Source: Kappaphycus alvarezii (Eukaryota > Rhodophyta > Florideophyceae > Gigartinales > Solieriaceae). Taken from it: DNA of 64,000 bases. Positions 57,419-64,000 of the stretch are shown piece after piece. The number at the start of each line of letters is the position of its first letter. Positions within the stretch are counted from its first letter, which is position 1. Both the position numbers and the translations under genes were made by a program. The notes beneath the pieces were generated by a model, which had not been told where the DNA came from, searched no databases, and saw nothing but the letters and a program-made list of their open reading frames with translations. The stretch lies in NCBI GenBank assembly GCA_002205965.3, contig NADL03000538.1:248001-312000 (forward strand). Reading direction: 5' to 3'.

Positions 57419-57782
57419 CACTAACGCTCCCGTTCTCAGACCGTCGGATCAAGCGCCCAAAACACGAGCACACATCAGCCGCCAACTGAGAATAGGAAAT
57501 TTGGACGGCTCCGGGATAAGCGATCACAACGTAGTCGGTGGACGTTCTTAAACGCTCAACTTGAGTGCGAACAATTTCCTTTAAACGGCGACGAACACGA
57601 TTACGATGTACAGCTCTACCGAGCCGTTTACTCACAGTAAATCCCAATCGTGGATCTTCGGACCGAGATGGCGTTGAGAGCACAACGACAAAGCGACCAC
57701 GGGCGCGCTGACCAAAGCGCTGCGTCCGCAAAAACTCCCCCCGCTTCCTCAAGATCACCAAACCGCCGTAGCGACCACGCAC
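57411..57782 (-). CDS. rnpA: ribonuclease P protein component
   Basis: RnpA assists the RNA subunit of RNase P in 5' processing of tRNA precursors. The 123-residue protein has LRKRGEFLRTQRFGQRARGRFVVV near the N-terminus and the RNR motif region RLGRAVHRNRVRRRLKEIVR. The GTG at 57782 opens the frame. It lies 55 bases after rpmH and overlaps yidC by eight bases. Confidence 0.92.
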   Translation of the reverse strand: MRGRYGGLVILRKRGEFLRTQRFGQRARGRFVVVLSTPSRSEDPRLGFTVSKRLGRAVHRNRVRRRLKEIVRTQVERLRTSTDYVVIAYPGAVQISYSQLAADVCSCFGRLIRRSENGSVSDG

Positions 57783-57837
57783 GAAGACCTCACCCGCCCA
57801 GCGCGACCTCGACCAAAAAGGGTAGGTCGTTTGAAGA

Positions 57838-57987
57838 CTATTTCCGTGCCGTATCCACCACGAGACGCTTGCGTCCCTTCGACCGACGCCGTTTCAAAAC
57901 AGCACGGCCCCCACGGGTAGCCTTACGAGCACGAAACCCATGGGTCTTTTTCCGCCGACAATTACTGGGCTGATAGGTACGTTTCAT
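57838..57987 (-). CDS. rpmH: 50S ribosomal protein L34
   Basis: A 49-residue basic ribosomal protein, translated by hand from the minus strand. It reads [18 protein letters not shown], then [20 protein letters not shown], and ends RLVVDTARK. This is the standard L34 sequence pattern. It is the first gene of the operon that includes rnpA, yidC, jag, lspA and lgt. A promoter in the gap to dnaA is expected. Confidence 0.98.
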   Translation of the reverse strand: MKRTYQPSNCRRKKTHGFRARKATRGGRAVLKRRRSKGRKRLVVDTARK

Positions 57988-58370
57988 CGTAGTTCTCAAC
58001 TTTCGGGCGCCGAAAAGTACCAGGCCTCACCGTTGAGTCAATACTTCCCGCGTTAAATTACCACCTACCGCTTCCCGTCGACATCGATCCACCAACGATA
58101 CCGACTTCACCCTTGACCCAGGAAGGGTCGCGACTTAAGGCTATCGGTCAGTTTTCCGTCGGCGCTTCGCGTCGCTTTGCAGCGTAACGCTTGGAACTAC
58201 CGGCAAAGGAGATCCGTTGGTTCACGAGTTTTACGTTTGAGCACCTTAGGGGGAACTGTGGATTTAAAGAAGTTCCGCAGCCTTTCGCTCCTCTGTATCC
58301 AAAAATACCGATGTGAATTCGTCCCTGCCTGTGAATAGGGTTGTGGTCAATCTGTGTCTAGGGGGTCCAA
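57988..58370. other. rpmH-dnaA intergenic region with DnaA-box-like sites
   Basis: This 383-base gap separates the divergent rpmH and dnaA genes. Sites resembling TGTGGATAA are TGTGGATTT (58257-58265), TGTGAATAG (58330-58338), TGTGGTCAA (58342-58350), and TGTGGATAT just inside dnaA (58412-58420, 8 of 9). They may serve for autoregulation of dnaA or as the left part of a bipartite origin. Confidence 0.6.
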
Positions 58371-59804
58371 ATGAACAATAAACCCAATGATTTAACGATC
58401 TCAGACCCCCTTGTGGATATATCGACCGTCCAAGCCTCTTCTCACGCCGAGCAGGTCTGGCTCAATTTTCTCGAACGGGTCGAAAAACGACTCTCAAATC
58501 ACGTTGTCGAAACTTGGCTCCGACCTGTTCGTTGTGTTGAAATCCATGATAGTACAGTTTCTCTGGAAGTTCGTGACCAATTTTCACGAGATTGGCTAAC
58601 CGACCACTACTACGATTTCATCCGCAGTCACTTGAGTGCAGAAATCGGCGAAGATATTGCCATCGATTGGGTCATCAACCCGTGCCGCACATCCCAAACC
58701 CTTCCCCAAGACAACCACGAGTCCACCGCCCAGCACGAAGCCAGAGAACAGCCACGCGCCCATGGTTTTTCTGAGCGCCAGCTCAACGCTCGCTACGTCT
58801 TCGATAGCTTCGTCGCCGGCCCTTCGAACCAATTTGCCTTTGCCGCCAGTCGTGCGGTCGCAGAAAAACCTGCAATGAGCTATAATCCTCTATTTCTTTT
58901 CGGTGGGGTAGGTCTTGGAAAAACGCATCTCCTATCAGCAATCGGTCATGAAGTTTTACGCACTCACCTGAAAAAACGCATCATTTACACGTCATCAGAA
59001 CGATTCGTCAACGAAGTCATCAACGCGGTGCGCTTTGGAAAGCTAGACGAATTTCATGCGAAATACCGACGCCATTGCGACGTCTTTCTCGTCGACGACA
59101 TTCAACTGATCGCTGGAAAAGATCGGACACAACACGAGTTCTTCCATATTTTTAACACGCTCTATGACTCACAGCGGCAAATCGTGGTCACCAGCGACAA
59201 ACTTCCTCACGAAATACCCGATATCGAGGAGCGGTTGCGGAACCGATTTCAATGGGGATTGATCGCCGACGTTCAACCTCCGGAAATCGAGACCCGAGTG
59301 GCGATATTGGCCAAAAAAGCCGAAGAGGAACGCATCCTCCTCGGTGACGATGTCGCTTTCTTCCTCGCCAAAAGCATCCGAAGCAATGTGCGCGAACTTG
59401 AGGGCGCTCTTGTTCGTCTGCTGGCCCATGCGTCGCTGACCCGTCACCAAATCACCGTAGATTACGCCAAACAAGTACTCGCTGATATTCTGACCACGAA
59501 AGCACAAGCGCTCTCGGTCGAGGCGATCCAAAAAATGGTCGCGAACTACTACCAAGTCCGCGTTGCCGATTTGAAAGGAAAAAGTCGACAACGGGTGCTG
59601 GTCCGACCACGCCAAGTTGCCATGTATCTCTGCCGAAAGCACTCAGGAGCTTCATATCCTGACCTTGGTTCCCGCTTCGGAGACAAGGACCACACCACGG
59701 TCATGAGTGCCTGTAAAAAAATAGACGGGTTGGTGAAAAACGACCCGAGCGTACGCAAAGAACTCCATGACCTCGAGAGAAAGCTCGACGTCGTCGGAAC
59801 CTGA
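58371..59804 (+). CDS. dnaA: chromosomal replication initiator DnaA
   Basis: DnaA unwinds the origin. The 477-residue protein has domain I (WLNFLERVEKRLSNHVVETWLRPV), a linker rich in Gln and His, the AAA+ domain with FLFGGVGLGKTHLLSAIGHE and DVFLVDDIQLIAGKDRTQ, and the DNA-binding domain IV with VRPRQVAMYLCRKHSGASYPDLGSRFGDKDHTTVMSAC. The ATG is at 58371. It is followed by dnaN, recF and gyrB in the classical order. Confidence 0.98.
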   Translation: MNNKPNDLTISDPLVDISTVQASSHAEQVWLNFLERVEKRLSNHVVETWLRPVRCVEIHDSTVSLEVRDQFSRDWLTDHYYDFIRSHLSAEIGEDIAIDWVINPCRTSQTLPQDNHESTAQHEAREQPRAHGFSERQLNARYVFDSFVAGPSNQFAFAASRAVAEKPAMSYNPLFLFGGVGLGKTHLLSAIGHEVLRTHLKKRIIYTSSERFVNEVINAVRFGKLDEFHAKYRRHCDVFLVDDIQLIAGKDRTQHEFFHIFNTLYDSQRQIVVTSDKLPHEIPDIEERLRNRFQWGLIADVQPPEIETRVAILAKKAEEERILLGDDVAFFLAKSIRSNVRELEGALVRLLAHASLTRHQITVDYAKQVLADILTTKAQALSVEAIQKMVANYYQVRVADLKGKSRQRVLVRPRQVAMYLCRKHSGASYPDLGSRFGDKDHTTVMSACKKIDGLVKNDPSVRKELHDLERKLDVVGT

Positions 59805-60324
59805 GAGCCGATCTCTTCTACTGCACACAGGCCATCGAGAACCGACTCTGAGCGGCCCAAGTAACGCGTTCGCAGTTACGCGAGAGTCGAGCACTGCGCG
59901 CTAGCCAACGTCAAAACGTCAGAAGTTGTAAAAAAAAAGACCAGACGATCTTATTTTTTCGCCGAGAACCACGGAGTATATTGGGGAGCACCCATTGAAA
60001 AACCATGTGCACAATAGTCCCAATAAACTGGGGACAGAACAGTCCACCCCGGTATCACAAGGCTATAAGCATTCTTGGTCACACAAAAAACGCCAGTGAT
60101 TTCATAAGTCTTAAAGATCAATCCACAGATCCACAGCCCATGATCATTATTATTGATCCTTAATACTACACTAAAAATCCTCTTCAGTGCTCCGGCGCTT
60201 CTCGAAGCTTGCACCGCTTGATTACGAACGATACGACGATGGACACTTCGTTCGAATCGTTTCGTCGCCAACTGCAAGACCCGATCAGGTGACTGACCAT
60301 CGGAGGAAAACGATAGAATAAACG
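59805..60324. other. dnaA-dnaN gap, candidate chromosome origin
   Basis: The 520-base gap contains no gene. It has a compound inverted repeat after dnaA (GACTCT 59844-59849 with AGAGTC 59883-59888, inner GTAAC/GTTAC). DnaA-box-like sites are TGTGCACAA (60006-60014, 8 of 9 on the minus strand), TTGGTCACA (60075-60083), and the tandem pair CAATCCACA/AGATCCACA (60119-60135). These are followed by an AT-rich stretch to about 60180 that could be the unwinding element. GATC occurs four times in about 45 bases around the tandem pair. Confidence 0.6.
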
Positions 60325-61434
60325 ATGAAGATGAAACTTCGCACTACCGAACTTGTTCAAGCCCTTTACCGAGCTCAAGGTGTTGCCGATAAAAAAAGCT
60401 CGATGCCTAGCCTCGCCCACGTTCTACTCCATGCCGATAATGCTGGACTTCGGGTGAGCGCGACCGATCTTGAGGTTGGACTCACTGGGGTTTTTAGCGC
60501 CGAAGTGGAAGAACCAGGGAACGTCGCGGTTCATGCCCGGCAGTTTTATGAAGTTGTTAAATCTCTGCCTGGCGAACACGTGGAATTTGAAGATCAAGAA
60601 AATCATTGGGTGGAGATCCGCGCCGGTGCGGGACGTTTTCGGCTTGTAGCCATCGCCCCGGAAGAATTTCCCGCCTTACCGAGCGAAGGTAACGCAACGA
60701 CATTCAAACTCGATGCACGGCGCCTTGAAGCGATGATTGACCGAACAATTTTCTGTGTATCTACGGACGACAATCGTCATAATTTGAGTGGGATTTATTG
60801 CGAAGCTCCATCACCGAAAGTCCTGCGCCTTGTTGCTACTGATGGTCATCGTCTCGCCCTGGCGGACCACACTTTTGAGGAAAAAATACCCCTAGAAAAC
60901 GGAGCTATTGTTCCTCGTAAGGGATTTCAGGAATTAAAGCGGGTCTTGGCTGATGTTGAAGACAATGACTTTGCAGAGATCGGTTTCTCGAGCTCAAGTG
61001 GTGTTCTTCGCGCAGGAAATATCGAGTTAACTACACGCCTGGTTGAAAGTCAGTTTCCGGATTACCGCCAAGTGATCCCGGAAGAATCCACCAAACGAGC
61101 TCGTATTGACCGAAAGTTATTCGGTGAAGCCTTAAAACGGGTCTCGTTATTGTCGCAATCGCGTTCGTACGGGGTGAAACTCGATTTTCGCCGCGATGAA
61201 CTTTGTCTTTTAGCCAAAGATCCCGAGTTGGGTGAGGCTGAAGAAAATTTTCCAATCGAATTCGAAGGCGAAACTCTCACGATAGGATTTAACGCGCGCT
61301 ACCTCCTCGATGTCCTAAATCACATGGATGACGAGACTTTTGTCTTTGAGCTTTCCGACGAGTTATCACCCGGGGTGATTCGACCTGGAAGTGGCGAAGA
61401 CTTCTTGGCGGTGGTGATGCCCATGCGAATCTGA
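60325..61434 (+). CDS. dnaN: DNA polymerase III beta clamp
   Basis: DnaN forms the sliding clamp. The 369-residue protein shows the three clamp domains, with SSMPSLAHVLLHADNAGLRVSATDLEVGLTG, LRLVATDGHRLALADHTF, and the C-terminal PGVIRPGSGEDFLAVVMPMRI. Its ATG is at 60325. recF follows after four bases. Confidence 0.97.
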   Translation: MKMKLRTTELVQALYRAQGVADKKSSMPSLAHVLLHADNAGLRVSATDLEVGLTGVFSAEVEEPGNVAVHARQFYEVVKSLPGEHVEFEDQENHWVEIRAGAGRFRLVAIAPEEFPALPSEGNATTFKLDARRLEAMIDRTIFCVSTDDNRHNLSGIYCEAPSPKVLRLVATDGHRLALADHTFEEKIPLENGAIVPRKGFQELKRVLADVEDNDFAEIGFSSSSGVLRAGNIELTTRLVESQFPDYRQVIPEESTKRARIDRKLFGEALKRVSLLSQSRSYGVKLDFRRDELCLLAKDPELGEAEENFPIEFEGETLTIGFNARYLLDVLNHMDDETFVFELSDELSPGVIRPGSGEDFLAVVMPMRI

Positions 61435-61438
61435 GAGT

Positions 61439-64000
<2,562 letters not shown>

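Overview
The window looks like the replication-origin region of a moderately GC-rich Gram-negative bacterium. The best fit is a member of the former Deltaproteobacteria (Myxococcota, Desulfobacterota or relatives). Arguments for this are paired b and b' ATP synthase subunits held apart from the a/c locus, F0 subunits with signal-peptide-like N-termini, a bactofilin, a STAS-like/TPR protein, a DUF2505 protein and paired M16 peptidases. The placement is inferred from gene content and order only; no rRNA or tRNA gene was seen.

Left part (1-26.8 kb): the start of an ATP synthase operon (b', b, delta; minus strand) diverges from a small AtpZ-like gene. Then come a GlcD-like oxidase with rnhB, a DHH phosphoesterase with an exported-type MsrB, NAD-malic enzyme with a clear terminator, two tandem Hsp20 genes, a sugar-kinase-like gene convergent with a NamZ (DUF1343) gene, and the proteostasis block tig - small HTH gene - clpP - clpX - lon. 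A STAS-like/TM/TPR protein follows lon directly. Next are DUF1015, a periplasmic cyclophilin, a ThrE-type exporter, recA, an MltG transglycosylase with an unusual N-terminal domain, and a secreted EEP-family hydrolase.

Middle part (27-46.8 kb): an accessory-looking stretch. A three-gene PepSY iron-reduction module lies behind a strong Fur-box candidate. Two secreted sulfatase-fold hydrolases with Thr at the nucleophile position flank an outer-membrane protein. Then come a DsbA-like lipoprotein, a small conserved-looking orphan, DUF2505, an active plus degenerate M16 pair, and the second F0 locus (atpI-atpB-atpE). DUF374, a PilZ-like gene, a uvrA broken by one nonsense codon and one frameshift, and an S9 lipoprotein peptidase complete it.

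Right part (46.8-64 kb): the classical origin neighbourhood. parB-parA with one perfect parS, rsmG, mnmG-mnmE and a bactofilin are followed by the minus-strand operon rpmH-rnpA-yidC-jag-lspA-lgt. It diverges from dnaA-dnaN-recF-gyrB, which runs off the window end. DnaA-box-like sites occur both upstream of dnaA and in the AT-rich 520-base dnaA-dnaN gap. This joins replication, segregation, membrane-protein insertion and lipoprotein maturation in about 17 kb. No CRISPR array, transposase, integrase or prophage gene was seen. The most notable observations are the disrupted uvrA, the NamZ/kinase pair, the MltG N-terminal fusion, the STAS-TPR protein behind lon, and the 3' antisense overlap of rnhB with the atpZ-like gene.
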